From: Euborellia annulipes
Lineage: Eukaryota > Arthropoda > Insecta > Dermaptera > Anisolabididae
Direction: 5' to 3'
Assembly (NCBI GenBank): GCA_023213315.1
Contig: JAKCPI010004386.1
Location: forward strand, 1 to 64,000
Length of the DNA: 64,000 bases
Within the stretch, counting starts at the first letter, position 1; each line of letters begins with the position of its first letter. The notes beneath the pieces were generated by a model. It saw only the letters and a list, made by a program, of their open reading frames with translations, did not search any database and was not told where the DNA came from. Shown piece by piece: positions 10,731 through 20,890 of the stretch. The position numbers were made by a program, and so were the translations under genes.

Positions 10731-11240
10731 CGCTCGGTCGTTAAATTTGGAAAAAAAAAAACTATCAGTAAAGTATTAGTACCCGAATTTTTCCAAAGAC
10801 CTAGCGTAATTTCATATTGGTACCGGACTTGGAATATATTAAAAATTTGAAAAAAAAAAAAATCATTCGATGCTTCATATACCGTAAACAAACGAACGTA
10901 CATTGAATAGTACAAGGGGCGCGTAAAATAAAATTTGAGAATTACTTAAAAAAATGGGATCTTATGAAATGTGTGGGTTATATAGTGAAGGGAAATATGA
11001 ATAGATGTAAAATAAGTATGTGAAAATTGTGACTCTTTCCTCAAAATACAAGAGTAAAGTGGCTCAGAAGATCAATCGAAAATGAGAATAAAAAGAGTCT
11101 AAAAATAATTGATGAATAAAAAAAATCGTGGAGAAATGAGAAAATCGAAAAAACTGAAAAAATCAGAAAGCTCTTGGGATTGAAAAGTATGGTCCGGGTG
11201 GTGTATAAATAAAAATTTACCTCATCAATCCTCTAAAATT
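10731..11240 (+). repeat. Eroded R-HP repeat fragments
   Basis: Contains a short TCAGTAAAGTATTAGTAC motif near 10766. At about 11035-11165 there is a strongly deleted version of the R-HP body (AATACAAGAGTAAAGTGG, GAAAATCGAAAAAACTG). Many small deletions distinguish it from the copies at 4.9 and 39.6 kb. Confidence 0.6.
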
Positions 11241-11560
11241 GACCCCCCCCCCACCCCAATGTGAAATGGCGGGGATCAAAATCTCGAATAAGGTAAAAAG
11301 CCCCATAAAAATTCGTCCAATAGTTTAAAAGTTAAAACATTACAAAGATTTTAAAATTAAATCTCACAATTATTATTCTATAATTAATCATATAAATAAA
11401 TTTATATTAAATTTTAATTATAGAAAAAGATAAGAAAGAAAGAAACAAGAGGGGTTTAATGAATTCATTCATTAAATTAATTGCTGCAAATGTTTAGTGA
11501 ATTTTTCTTTTTCAAATAAAAAAAAAAAAAACTTTTTTTTTTTAGTTAATTGACCAAGTT
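11241..11560. other. AT-rich with C run and AAAATTCGTCCAATAGTTT motif
   Basis: A C run lies at about 11241-11257. Near 11303-11335 there is a copy of the widespread CCCATAAAAATYCGT...AGTAGTTT motif that is also seen near 13.03, 14.20, 32.87, 42.22, 49.12, 54.94 and 63.95 kb. Confidence 0.5.
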
Positions 11561-12230
11561 GTGACGTGGGGGGGTGGTGGCGTTCAAAATGTCTCTTTTC
11601 TCAATTTATATATAAGATAAATCATGATAGCATAGAAAAAAAAAAAAAAAGAGGGAGTGAGGGAATGAGATTAGGGATGAGTAAAATATATAATATTTTT
11701 AGATTTAAGTTGAATCCCTCCGGGGGTTTTGGGTGGCTTCTTCTTCTTCTTTTGTGTGTGTGTGTGTGTTCACAGAGAGCGCCCTTCATCCTCGTCCTCC
11801 TCTTCTTTCTTCCTTCTTCTTCTTCTTCTTGGCCCAAAGTCATAAAACTTTTTCTTTTTTTTTTTTCGCTTTCTTTACCGTCTCTCTTTCTCAACTTTAC
11901 GATTCGGGGAGGATTCATTAATCTCACCGCAAGAACCCACCAAAAAAAAAAAAAAAAAAATCCCCCCCACCCTCTACGCGTGCGACTGTAGATGTGTATA
12001 ACGAAAGAAGAAGAAAAAAAAAAGAGTTTCTGTTTGAAAAAGTCATAGTATGAGAGAGAGAGAGAGGGATTTTTTTTTTCGCTACGTTTTCTCTTAAACT
12101 GAGCAAATCAGTGAGTCGCAAGATGCAACATTGCGATTACGAGGAATGAAAAAGAAAAAGAAGAGAAATCCCCCCCCCACAAGAGAGTTGGGGCTAACGA
12201 GATAAAATATTGGATAATCCTGGCACTTGT
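11561..12230. other. Purine/pyrimidine-asymmetric low-complexity stretch, apparently single copy
   Basis: Dense CTT, TTC, GT and GA tracts lie between about 11735 and 12065. They create long but meaningless frames on both strands. No repeat-family end was recognised. It could be non-coding DNA near a gene, but nothing in it proves that. Confidence 0.4.
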
Positions 12231-12571
12231 TATTATTAAAATCATTCAAAGCGGGCTTTGCGGCTAGTATGCTGCTTTTTTTACTTTTTTAATATAATTT
12301 AAACTTGTCCAATCTCAATTAAAAAAATATGGTGCCTTTAGAATAAAGAGGCCCCTTCTCATAAAGTAGTTCTTTATATATATAATCGGAAATCAAGCAT
12401 CCCCTGGACCTCACTTAAATTTTTAAAATGAGCCATTTATGTTTTAGTTTTCTTCGTCTAATAAATAATTAAACTTTGTTAACGATATGATAAGGAAATA
12501 AACAGATTAGAGGTGGAAGTCTCGCTTTCTGTCAGATGTTCTATTTTTTATAAATTAGATTTTCTTAGATC

Positions 12572-12823
12572 CAAGGGCGGATACAAGGGGGGTAAAGGGG
12601 GTAATTACCCCCCCCCCCCCGAGATTTAAAAAAAAATATTTTTTTTTAAAATTGTGTTTTTAATATAAAATTTTAAAAACTATTACTTAAAAATTTGATT
12701 TGTATATATATTCTGGTAAACAACTACAGAATACACCTTTAAATTACCGATAATAATTGTGTGCTGTGCGATCAGTCACACCAGATTACGCCCCCTCGAG
12801 AAACTCCTCTGGAGCCGCCACTG
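12572..12823. mobile_element. hAT-like MITE (CARKGGCGG ends)
   Basis: Ends read CAAGGGCGGATACAAGGGG and, in complement, CAGTGGCGGCTCCAGAGG. The flanking octamers CTTAGATC and CTTCTAGC are only partly alike, so the TSD is decayed or the boundary imprecise. A half-copy of the R-HP hairpin (GTGTGCTGTGCGATCAGTCA region) lies inside near 12760-12786. Confidence 0.6.
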
Positions 12824-13015
12824 CTTCTAGCCTATATAAAATAGGACTTCAGATGGTGAAAAAGACCTTTAAAAAAACAAGAAATTAAAAAAAAATAAAA
12901 ATTCTTATTCTTATGTTGGAAAAATAAAGAATTTTATTCAACAAAAATAATTCACCAAGATTCATCCATTTAATATTTTTTTAAATTCCTTTTCGCTGTG
13001 AATTTTACTACCGAT

Positions 13016-13290
13016 TAAAAAAAATCCCATAAAAATCCGTCAAGTAGTTCCTGAGTTTTTAAATAAATAAAAATTAAGTATTTATTTACAAATAAATGGA
13101 CTTAATTAAAATTAAGAAAAAAAAAAAAATTTTAAATAATTAAATCTCACAATTATTTTTCTATAATTAATGATTTATATTAAATTTTATTATTTTTCTG
13201 AACTTCTAATTAATTCATAAAAATACAATTAAAGAATAATAAGAAGTATTTTAAATAAAACTCACCTTATTCTTTTATTATGGAGCTATT
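13016..13290. repeat. Direct repeat copy 1 (AAATCCGTCAAGTAGTT family)
   Basis: About 250 bp starting CCCATAAAAATCCGTCAAGT is repeated in the same orientation at 14187-14440 with high similarity, including a CTCACAATTATTTTTCTAT part. No coding content. Confidence 0.7.
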
Positions 13291-13790
13291 TAAGTTATAC
13301 TCAAAAATTATGTCTTGATTTAAATTCATTTCTAAAGACATAGCGAAGAAGCGAGTGTGCGGAAGGCGAATAAATTTGCAATACAATTTAAATCTTTATT
13401 ACTCTTGTGGTTGGCGATGGCAAAAAAAAAGGGCCAGAAGGGCCAAAAAGAGAGAGAGAGGCTCATAATGGCCTCAGCTGTTTGCTCTAAGTTTTACGAT
13501 CAAATTATTTATTAGACATTCGTGTGTTTCCGGAGCCAAAAACGGAAGGGGGGAAACTAACCTCTTTCTTGTGAAATTATCATAACCTATTCTATTTATT
13601 CGGGAAAATATGATACACTATCTGCACGGCCCGCCTTCTTCAGAGGAATTTTTCACTCCCCTTTTGATACAATATTCTATATATATTTATATGCTACAGG
13701 ATAGACTAGTTCGACCTGAGTACTAATTCCTTTTTGGCCAAATTAGTTATCCTAACGCACTTAGGATAAAGTAATTTGATCGGATTTTAA
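13291..13790. other. Mixed single-copy-like DNA
   Basis: Short GC-richer parts and a GA tract near 13450, with no supported gene. A TTAGTTATCCTAACGCACT motif near 13744 recurs near 14165, which suggests small local duplications. Confidence 0.4.
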
Positions 13791-13799
13791 TATTTTAAT

Positions 13800-14020
13800 T
13801 AGGCCGAAACCGAAACGCGCACTTTTATTCCCTATACAAAATTAACATTTTCCCTAGCAAAACGAAATATTTTCCGCCCTGCGGAAAACTTTTTCTCCCT
13901 CACATGTAAATCATTTTTCCTTTTTTTTTTTTTTTTTTTTGCGTGCGAGTTTCTTCCCAACTTTCCAAAATCAAGTTTCGGCTGGTTTTTGGCCGAAACC
14001 GAATATTTGGCCGGTTCCTA
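13800..14020. mobile_element. hAT-type MITE (TAGG ends), 8-bp TSD ATTTTAAT
   Basis: A 221-bp relative of 2150-2545. It begins TAGGCCGAAACCGAA and ends GGCCGGTTCCTA, with ATTTTAAT on both sides (13792-13799 and 14021-14028). TTTCGGCTGG-type sub-repeats and a T run are inside. Confidence 0.85.
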
Positions 14021-14186
14021 ATTTTAATATTTCGGGCTAAATTAAGAATTCCCTAAAATTGTATAATTTTTATCAAAGACCTTAATGCAACCGACCGACC
14101 GACACAGACTAGGTTGTTTTAAAACTAGTGCGTTCGAATAGACTTGTTTCTCTTAGGTCAAACTAGTTTATCCTAACGCACTATAT

Positions 14187-14440
14187 AAAAAAATCCCATA
14201 AAAATCCGTCAAGTAGTTCCTGAGTTTTTAAATAAAAATTAAATATTTATTTACAAATAAATGGACTATTAATAAATTAATGTTGAGAAAAAAAAAATTT
14301 AAATAATTAAATCACACAATTATTTTTCTATAATTAATGATTTATATTAAATTTTATTTTTCAGAATTTCTAATTAATTCACAATAATAAAATATAAGAA
14401 TAATAAGATTTTAAATAAAACTCCTCTTATTCTTTTATTT
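14187..14440. repeat. Direct repeat copy 2 (AAATCCGTCAAGTAGTT family)
   Basis: Pairs with 13016-13290, with a few small indels. The two copies bracket the hAT MITE at 13800-14020. Confidence 0.7.
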
Positions 14441-14985
14441 AAACTACATTAATGTTAATATATAATATTTCAGACTAAACTAGTTTATCCTAAAATATTA
14501 AATATTAAAATCCGGAAAAACTATCCATTGTTTATACTTCGAATGGGGAGGATCAAAAATTTCCAAAATTTTATCCCATTGGAAAGAAAGCATTGAGTTT
14601 TGTCTATTCTTTTTTTTCATAAAATTAAAAGCCAATTAATTTTAATTAATTAAATCATTCAAATGAAAAATAATCAAAATTGTTATATAATTAAAATTTT
14701 AAATTTCTATTGATTATTAATTGGAATTTAGTATATTATTTTAATAAATGTAAAAGAATTTTTTTTATATTATAATTGAAAAATTTCGGCACTTGATCTG
14801 GCGCAGGTGGGCCCGAGCCAGAGTCGTAATTTTGAAATGAAATTTTTGCGCTCTTTTAGAGGTCGTTATAGAGATTCCAGGAATAATACTCGGGTCTCAA
14901 AATTCTCAAATGGGGATGCTCAAAAAATTCAAAAATTTTACCCTTTTTGTCTCTTCTTTTTTCGATAGTTTTTTTTTTTATTTTT
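14441..14985. repeat. AT-rich repeat mosaic with CTCGGGTC and GGTGGGCCCGAGCCAG motifs
   Basis: The motif AGGTGGGCCCGAGCCAG near 14806 recurs at about 15615, 49800 and, in complement, 29250 and 53970. The tract AATACTCGGGTC near 14888 recurs near 49660. These mark members of one low-copy repeat family of unknown type. Confidence 0.5.
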
Positions 14986-14995
14986 TTATTTTTAA

Positions 14996-15421
14996 AAAAT
15001 ACTCACACTTTTTCCCATTCACACACACATACACACAGTCTTTTCGGCAACTTGGGCCATTTAAGACTTTATACGATAACCGTTATTTGTAGCCCTCGGG
15101 GCATGGCGTAGAGGTTAACGCGCTAATCTCGTATACCAAACGTCGCGGGTTCGGACCCCAGGCAGTCCGATGATTTTATTTAAGCCAATTGGATACCAAA
15201 TGGCTTAAATAAGAATGCCTGGACCCCATATATGTATATTTATCAATAACGGATATCGTAAAAAGTCTTATATGGCCAAAGTTGCCGAAAAGACTGTGTG
15301 AATGTGTGTGTGAGTGTGAATGAGAAAAAAGTGTGAGTGTTAAAAAAAAAAACCGTTATTTGTAAATATATCTATTGGGGGTCCAGGTAGGTGCGCTACC
15401 AACTACACCAGGCCCGAGGGC
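14996..15421 (-). mobile_element. SINE-T copy, interrupted by another SINE-T
   Basis: Minus-strand copy made of 14996-15091 (tail with (CA)n, CTTTTCGGCAACTTGGGCC core) and 15365-15421 (head end, CAGGCCCGAGGGC). It is split by the plus-strand SINE at 15092-15350. Part of its tRNA-like head is deleted. Confidence 0.75.
15092..15350 (+). mobile_element. SINE-T, full length, inserted in an older SINE-T
   Basis: tRNA-like head GCCCTCGGGGCATGGCGTAG, B box GGGTTCGGACCCC, then a body with CCAAATGGCTTAAATAAG, the shared core GGCCAAAGTTGCCGAAAAG and a (GT)n plus A tail. AACCGTTATTTGTA flanks it at 15078-15091 and 15351-15364. A TSD and A-rich tail are what LINE-mediated retroposition leaves. Confidence 0.85.
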
Positions 15422-15839
15422 TTCATAAAATTAAAACCTATTAATTTTAATTAATTAAATCACTAAAATGAATAATAATAAAAATTTTTATATATACCTA
15501 ATTAAAATTGAATTTTTTTTTTATAATTAAAATTAGAATTTATATTATTAAAAAAAATCCTTTATTATATTATAATTGAAAAAATTTCGGCATTCGATTA
15601 AAGGGAGGGTCCGCGGCAGGTGGGCCCGAGCTAGAGCCGTGGAGACGAATCCCGTCAAAGACGGGCGGCGCTTCTACTAAAGTACAAATTCCCTCTTCTT
15701 CTTCTTGTTCATATTTTTTTTATTATTCTTGACATTTATCAAAATATAACCTGTCATTAATTTCTAAATTTACTTAAATCTTACATCAATCATAATTTTC
15801 AAAAGAAAAAAGAGAAAGAGAAAGATTACATAAGTATTT
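15422..15839. repeat. AT-rich with GGTGGGCCCGAGC repeat motif
   Basis: About 15585-15670 is a GC-rich motif (GGGTCCGCGGCAGGTGGGCC) matching 49785-49820. The remaining bases are AT-rich or CTT-rich and unrecognised. Confidence 0.5.
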
Positions 15840-16255
15840 TGGAAGGGGGAGGGGGGAGGAGACTCCTTCTTTCTCTAAATTTAATTAATCCCGGCCCTTT
15901 ATGGCCCTCCCTCTACATTGAGAGCCATGTCTCTTCTCTCTACACCCATACACTTTAAAAAGAACTTAAAAAAAAAAAGAAAAGGGCCCCCTCTCTTCGT
16001 CTCTCTTCTAGTATAAATCTTGCTGCGCACGGACGCACACTAAAAGCCGTGGAAAATGGCGAAGAAAAAGAGAAGGCGTAGGGTGTGGGGGATGATTCCA
16101 TTCCTGCGGGGTGAGAAGGAAGAAGAAGAAGAAAAAAAAAGGGTGGGGCTTTTGACTTTTGGCTTCTGCGCTGCGCGGAATTCTTTTTTTTCTTCTTCTC
16201 TTCTCTTTAAGGGTAGTCGGCGACGATCAAAATGAGCACTTTTTAATTTTAAACA
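15840..16255 (+). other. GC-richer single-copy-like stretch with TATA-like site and short frame
   Basis: A TATAAAT at about 16013 is followed by GC-richer DNA. An ATG at 16056 opens a ~58-codon frame starting MAKKKRRRRVW that ends in low-complexity FFSSS. It resembles no protein family I know. It could be an upstream exon or chance, and chance is more likely. Confidence 0.25.
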
Positions 16256-16337
16256 GGAACGTTTCTTTAAAGATTTTAAAATATAATAACAATAATTTTA
16301 ATTATTTAAATACTGTTTTGGTTAAAAGTACTATGTG

Positions 16338-16830
16338 ATTATGGTGTAGTGGGCTAGGATGTCGGCTTCTACAAAGAAGATCCCTGTTCAAACCCCGGGC
16401 GTGCGGGATTTTTCACTAAATAAAAATGCAAACAAATCCTCAAGCAGGCACTGGATTGGAATATTGGATCTCACTAGGCGAATCTACGAGGAGAGGGAGT
16501 TGCTGTGACATCCCGTCCTGTGGAAGGGACGTAAAGAAGATTCCCTCTCAGTCTTCGAAAGGAGTCGGTGCTGAGGGAGTTCCTCCTCAAACTAGGACAT
16601 CCTCCCTAGCATAGAAGAGGTTGGATAAAAGGAACCAGAAATAAGGATTAGTTCACTAGCTAGAAACGAAAGCAGGAGGAGTTAGAGATAAGAAATGTTG
16701 TCACTTCACGGGGTGCCGGTAGATGGCTACGACCAGAAGCCGGTTGGGTTTGAGATGTGTGTCTTCGTGCACTTAACCACCTCGGGCAAATAAACGTAGA
16801 TCCCGATCGGAATTTCAAATAGTAATAATA
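16338..16830 (+). mobile_element. SINE-L, near full length
   Basis: Head GTGTAGTGGGCTAGGATGTC with B-box GTTCAAACCCC, body with GACATCCCGTCCTGTGGAAG, and 3' part CACTTCACGGGGTGCCGGTA and CCCGATCGGAATTTCAAAT, ending in AGTAATAATAATA. A nested foldback element follows directly at 16831. Confidence 0.85.
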
Positions 16831-17366
16831 ATAGAACCGAAATTCCTCAACACGCTGATTTTTCGGCAAGGATGTAGGAAAGAAAAAATAAAAAAAAAAA
16901 ACAAAAAAAAAAACAAAGTTTTATTGAAGACCAAATAAAACAAGACTTCTATCGGCCCGAATTATTTATTTTTCCTCTGTCGACTCACCCATCTTCAGGA
17001 CAAAGTTGTTAAAAAATTCTTAGCTCTGCCTCATTCAGTTGTTGGGTTAGTTTAGTTAGTTCCAACTAACGTAACAACTGAAGGAGGCAGAGCTAAGAAT
17101 TTTTTAACACCTTTGTCCTGAAGATGGGTGAGTCGACAGAGGAAAAATAAATAATTCGGGCCGATAGAAGTCTTGTTTTATTTCGTCTTCAATCTCTATT
17201 ACGGCCTTCTTCCACATTGTCTTTGACAAAGTTTTATATTTTTCCAAATGAGTTTAATTCCTAATATTTTTAAACTCATTTGGTAAAATATAAAACTTTG
17301 TTTTTTATTTTTCCCTTGCTACATCCTTGCCGAAAAATCAGCGTGGTTGAGGAGATTCGGTTCTAT
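16831..17366. mobile_element. Inverted-repeat element carrying a nested foldback retro-insertion
   Basis: Outer arms of about 60 bp start TAGAACCGAA and include CACGCTGATTTTTCGGCAAG on the left and its complement on the right (about 17320-17366). A TAA at both borders may be the TSD, but it lies in the (AAT)n tail of the preceding SINE-L, so it is weak. The interior holds the insertion 16925-17225 and a ~30-bp-arm hairpin around 17230-17310 (CCAAATGAGTTTAA and complement). Confidence 0.65.
16925..17225 (+). mobile_element. Foldback insertion with 12-bp TSD and 34-nt tail (Penelope-like)
   Basis: ACAAAGTTTTAT flanks both sides (16913-16924 and 17226-17237). Arms of ~105 bp run TGAAGACCAAATAAAAC to CTTAGCTCTGCCTC on the left and in complement to 17191 on the right, with a ~40-nt loop. 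Only the right side carries an extra 34 nt (17192-17225). The right arm contains CCTGAAGATGGGTGAGTCGA, where the sister elements have a hammerhead-like motif, but no GAAA follows. Known Penelope-like copies often have inverted terminal repeats and a short one-sided extension. Confidence 0.7.
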
Positions 17367-17454
17367 AATTCTCTCGGCATCACTCATTAAGCTTCAATAA
17401 TAATATGATAATTTTTGGTTTTTTTGGGATTACTAAATTGAAATGAATTCAATT

Positions 17455-17560
17455 GTGGTCTAGTGGTAAGGGTCGATCTCTGGATTGACTGTCCCACAAG
17501 CTCAGGATTCGGGGATAATGGTGTTGTCAGTCTACTGACCCAACAACAAAGTTAGTATTT
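17455..17560 (+). mobile_element. tRNA-like (SINE head) sequence
   Basis: TGTGGTCTAGTGGTAAGGGT is a good A-box-like start, and CAGGATTCGGGG stands where a B box would be. The stem pairing of a functional tRNA is not evident, so I call it a SINE relic. Confidence 0.45.
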
Positions 17561-17983
17561 TGAAGATTCCACAAACCACCCAACGATGTTCTTGATGGTT
17601 CAAGTTCTCAAGAATCACAGATAAATCTTATAGTTTTATTGTTTTTATCTTGTTGACTCTTCACAGTATATTCGCCCACAAATAAAACAAAAATTATCCT
17701 GAATAAGTACACAACCTCTTGGAACCATAATCCAGATCTAAAATACGTGCATAGTAGCCATATAAATTGCTTTATCGGGCTTGAACAACCTGTAAAGTGT
17801 GAGTCAAAGCTGTTTCCAGCCTTATACTGAAAGATAGTGTTAAGATCCCCTACTTTTTAGCCAATCACAAAGCTTGTATTGGACTTCGGGTAATTTCAGA
17901 GATAAATTTAGGAGGATACTCCTGCTTCTTCTTAATATGCGTTTTACAAAAAAACCTGACACAATGGAATGTTTTTGATATTT
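17561..17983. other. Single-copy-like, nothing recognised
   Basis: Ordinary base composition, no repeat ends, no long frame. Confidence 0.4.
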
Positions 17984-17986
17984 TTA

Positions 17987-18641
17987 AGCCGGCCATTCAC
18001 GATCGCTCCAAATGGATTATCCATTTGGTTATACCAAAAGATTACCCCCATTCACGGTCACTCCACGTCCAGTATGTGTTTCATCGAGTGTGCGTGCTTT
18101 TCTTATAACCCACACAGCACAAAATATTGCAGCAACATTGATGCAATATTTCTGCAATGTTGCAAAAAGGCGGACATAGGAATATTGCAAAATATTGCTG
18201 AAACGTTGCAGCAATATTCCTAGCTTTGAATATTCCGCTGCAATGTTGCCAATATTTTGCAAGATTTGCAATATTGATGCAATATTCCTTCAATATTAAT
18301 TGGGAATTTATGCAAGATTCGCAATATTTCTACAACATTGCTGCAATATTTTGTGCTATGTGGAAACCTATTTTGAATATGGATACAGATTTACTTTTAT
18401 TGGCTTCTGTTGGTTTATTAACTGCTGATGCGAAGGCTTGGTGTCGCTCCACGTGAATTTCCCCATTCACAATCAGTTGGAGTGATGGACGGATGACTTG
18501 ATGAAACTGAAATTTGGACGGATTGAATTACCAACTCATCCTAACACTCCACGTCATCCATTTGTTTTTCCCCACTCACGGTCTGTTTTCGGAGTGACAT
18601 CGCTCCATTTAGACGGATGGAGCGATCGTGAATGGCCGGCT
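17987..18641. mobile_element. Harbinger-like MITE with TTA target duplication
   Basis: Terminal inverted repeats AGCCGGCCATTCACGATCG at both ends, flanked by TTA at 17984-17986 and 18642-18644. Internal sub-repeats repeat the CATTCACGGTCACTCCACG theme. TTA/TAA 3-bp targets are characteristic of PIF/Harbinger. It is non-coding and contains another MITE at 18111-18363. Confidence 0.8.
18111..18363. mobile_element. Nested MITE built of GCAATATT motifs
   Basis: Inverted ends CACACAGCACAAAATATTGC (left) and its near complement ending GCTATGTGG (right). Inside, ATATTGC and its complement recur about a dozen times, giving many overlapping foldbacks. The target duplication is unclear (possibly AACC). 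Confidence 0.7.
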
Positions 18642-18644
18642 TTA

Positions 18645-19493
18645 GCGATTAAAAAACTGTAACAAATCACATTCAGTTTTTTTTTTTCATGCAGACCCAG
18701 TGTAATTAAACCTAAAATGGATTTTTAGAGCTCCCTCCCAAATGTTCCAACAACCGGAAGAATACACCCTCCTCTGTTCTACAATAATACAATATTTATT
18801 GTACGAAAATAAAAATTCTCCCACAAATAGCTTTCATTAGCATGCATTTTTTTTTTTTGTGTGTAAATTAGGTCTAATCAAGGACTAAAGCTTCTTTAAA
18901 GTCATATATGAATAATAAACAGAAGAGAGCAAATTAGCAGAGACAATTTTACTTGGATTTCTTCTTTTATATACACAAAATGTTTTGTTTATTCATTAAG
19001 TTGGTTGTGTATGCATACAAAAAACACTTTTACCAGAAACTGCCTGTGTGTGCATTCATGTATTCATTAAACCAAAAGGGAGGATGAAGAAGAAGAAGAA
19101 GAAGAGGGGTGGTGGTGGTGGTATTCCCAGCTCCTCCACCTTATATGATATCTACTTGGCAACTTGCCAATTTGCTCCCTGGGCTAATTAAGTCTCCGGC
19201 ATCGTTACTCCTTTTAGGGGTGATTTTATCAAAGAAAAAAAAAAGAGAAAGAGAGAGAATGAGAAGGGAAAAAAAAAACACTTGCTATTGATTTTGGAAT
19301 CTTAAGAAAATAGAAATAGAATGCGAAGGTTATTAAAATAAAAAAATTAGCTTAACAATAAAGAGATTAAATAATAAGCTTTAAATAACATGCCATTTGT
19401 TAAATGCCTCAAGAAACAGTCACATCATATTTATTGCAGTCTGAAGTTTCTTTCAGAATTGCTATACTGACTTGGTAGCCACTGATGCTTTTG

Positions 19494-19495
<2 letters not shown>
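18645..19495. other. Single-copy-like stretch
   Basis: No window repeat family is recognised. Contains GAA/GGT tracts near 19090-19120. No supported gene. Confidence 0.4.
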
Positions 19496-19498
<3 letters not shown>

Positions 19499-19538
<40 letters not shown>

Positions 19539-19665
19539 ATTCACACTTTTTTCTCATTCACACTCAGATTCACACACACATTCACACGGTCTTTTCGGCA
19601 ACTTAGGCCATTTAAGACTTTTACGATAACCGTTGAAATAAATATATCTATTGTGGGGTCCAGGC
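19499..19665 (-). mobile_element. SINE-T, 5'-truncated, with 35-T tail
   Basis: On the minus strand the copy has the core GGCCTAAGTTGCCGAAAAG, a (GT)n-type tail and a poly-A of 35 (seen as T at 19499-19533). The head is missing where the 19666-19853 repeat begins. The long homopolymer suggests recent insertion. Confidence 0.75.
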
Positions 19666-19853
19666 ATTTGTAAATGTTATTGTTATCAACGGCTTAAGGC
19701 ATGCTGGCAAAATCTTTAACATTTTTTTTTTTTTAGACGAACTATTGAGAAGTGCATTCTTTCGCTTTAACAGAATTTGTTTTTCATTAAGTACTACACA
19801 TAAAAAAAAATTTCGTTCAAATCGGTGACAGGAAGGCCAGTGCACTCCTCTTG
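19666..19853 (-). repeat. Single arm of the foldback MITE family
   Basis: Matches one inverted end of 9367-10108 and 29365-29804 (ATGCTGGCAAAATCTTTAAC to the GTGCACTCCTCTTG end), followed by TTA. Confidence 0.75.
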
Positions 19854-20062
19854 TTAGTTCATTTTTCACAAAAATAAAGTTTGTATAGCTATATTATTTT
19901 TTTCGCATTCAGGGATATTAAAAATGATATTAGGGGTGTCTAAATTAAACATTTAGCCATTTGAGGCGTCACTAAATCAGTTCCTATTGAACTCATACTT
20001 GATTTTTCTATATATTTCAACGATTTGCATTTTTTTTAAGAGGGATTATTTTAAAAAAATTT

Positions 20063-20165
20063 TTAGAAAATTGTAAATAAGAGCCTTACTGCCGGTTACT
20101 AGTATTATAGAATCCCAGACCACACCACCATTGATATTAAAATTTACTTTTCTCTAAAACTGAAG
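20063..20165. repeat. Short direct repeat of sequence flanking the LINE relic
   Basis: Carries GAGCCTTACTGC and GAATCCCAGACCACACCACC, which recur at 20388 and 20828. It looks like the same LINE relic with its middle ~420 bp deleted. Confidence 0.6.
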
Positions 20166-20167
20166 GT

Positions 20168-20345
20168 ATTTTTACTTTCTCTTACCTTTATATATGTTAA
20201 TATATATAGAGAGAAAGTATTGGATTTATGTCAAAAATTTGATGTCGAGATTTTGACGGATATACACGTTTTGTGGTCCCCTGAATCCAAAAAAGTCGTT
20301 TTCGCGACATGGTCCTTCGATAATCGAAAGTTGTGTGCTGTGCGC
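20168..20345 (-). repeat. R-HP repeat, right-end fragment
   Basis: Minus-strand copy of the R-HP right end (TACTTTCTCTTACC, then GTCCCCTGAATCC and the TTCGCGACATGGTC part) joined directly to half of the family hairpin (TCGAAAGTTGTGTGCTGTGC). Confidence 0.7.
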
Positions 20346-20377
20346 CAGTAAAATAAAATAATAATAATAATAAAATT

Positions 20378-20890
20378 GTAAATGAGAGCCTTACTGCTTT
20401 TTTTTGGAATGGGTGAAAGGTCCAACACCTATAATACCAATAGTCACATGCAGCCAGGAAGAAAATAAAAACAAAAAGGAGAAGCAAAAGGGGAAACTCA
20501 ACTGCGGGAACGAGAAGATGCCTGTTGAGGTTAGACTGAAAGTCTGAAGATTGTAGGTTTTGGGGAAGATAGACGAGGGAGTTTTCCAATCACGGGAGGT
20601 CATGGGGACAAAGGAAGAATGAAATTGTTTTGTTCTGTTAGTCGTGATCTGAACAGCATAGGGATGCTGGAAGATGTCTCTTGAGTTCCGTGAATATGTT
20701 GCATTGGGTGGGATAATTGATTTTAATTCGGAGAGATTGACCATGGTAATACCTGTAGAAGAGAGATAGTGAAGATATCTTTTCTATGATCTAGTGACTG
20801 TAGGGATGCAGTTACTAGTATTATCGAATCCCAGACCACACCACCATTGATATTAAAAATTTACTTTTCTCTAAAACTGAAGATATTTTT
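20378..20890 (-). pseudogene. Non-LTR retrotransposon (LINE) ORF2 C-terminal remnant
   Basis: On the minus strand the translated fragments resemble the tail that follows the reverse transcriptase in many animal LINEs. Visible pieces are SLDHRKDIF, HPYAVQI..NRT, SFVPMTSRDW, FPKTYNLQ and, in a shifted frame, SNLNRHLLVPA. An in-frame TAG upstream and at least two frameshifts show that it is dead. The family consensus that I recall has the pattern HPY...RT...SFFPRT..LWN.LP..VFP..YNL..FK..VN. The 5' part is absent, as expected of a 5'-truncated LINE. The clade cannot be named from this piece. Confidence 0.7.

Noticed and set aside
11566..11991. Open frames on both strands of about 100-140 codons
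   Set aside because: They are translations of CTT, GT, GA and A tracts, with composition LLLL, FFFF, KKKK and SSSS. No domain is present.
16056..16232. Short frame beginning MAKKKRRRR downstream of a TATA-like site
   Set aside because: As a gene call: low complexity, short, no homology recognised. Kept only as a note in the region entry.
19499..19533. 35-base T run as an assembly artefact
   Set aside because: It sits exactly where the poly-A tail of a minus-strand SINE-T belongs, so it is explained biologically, though its length may be inexact.
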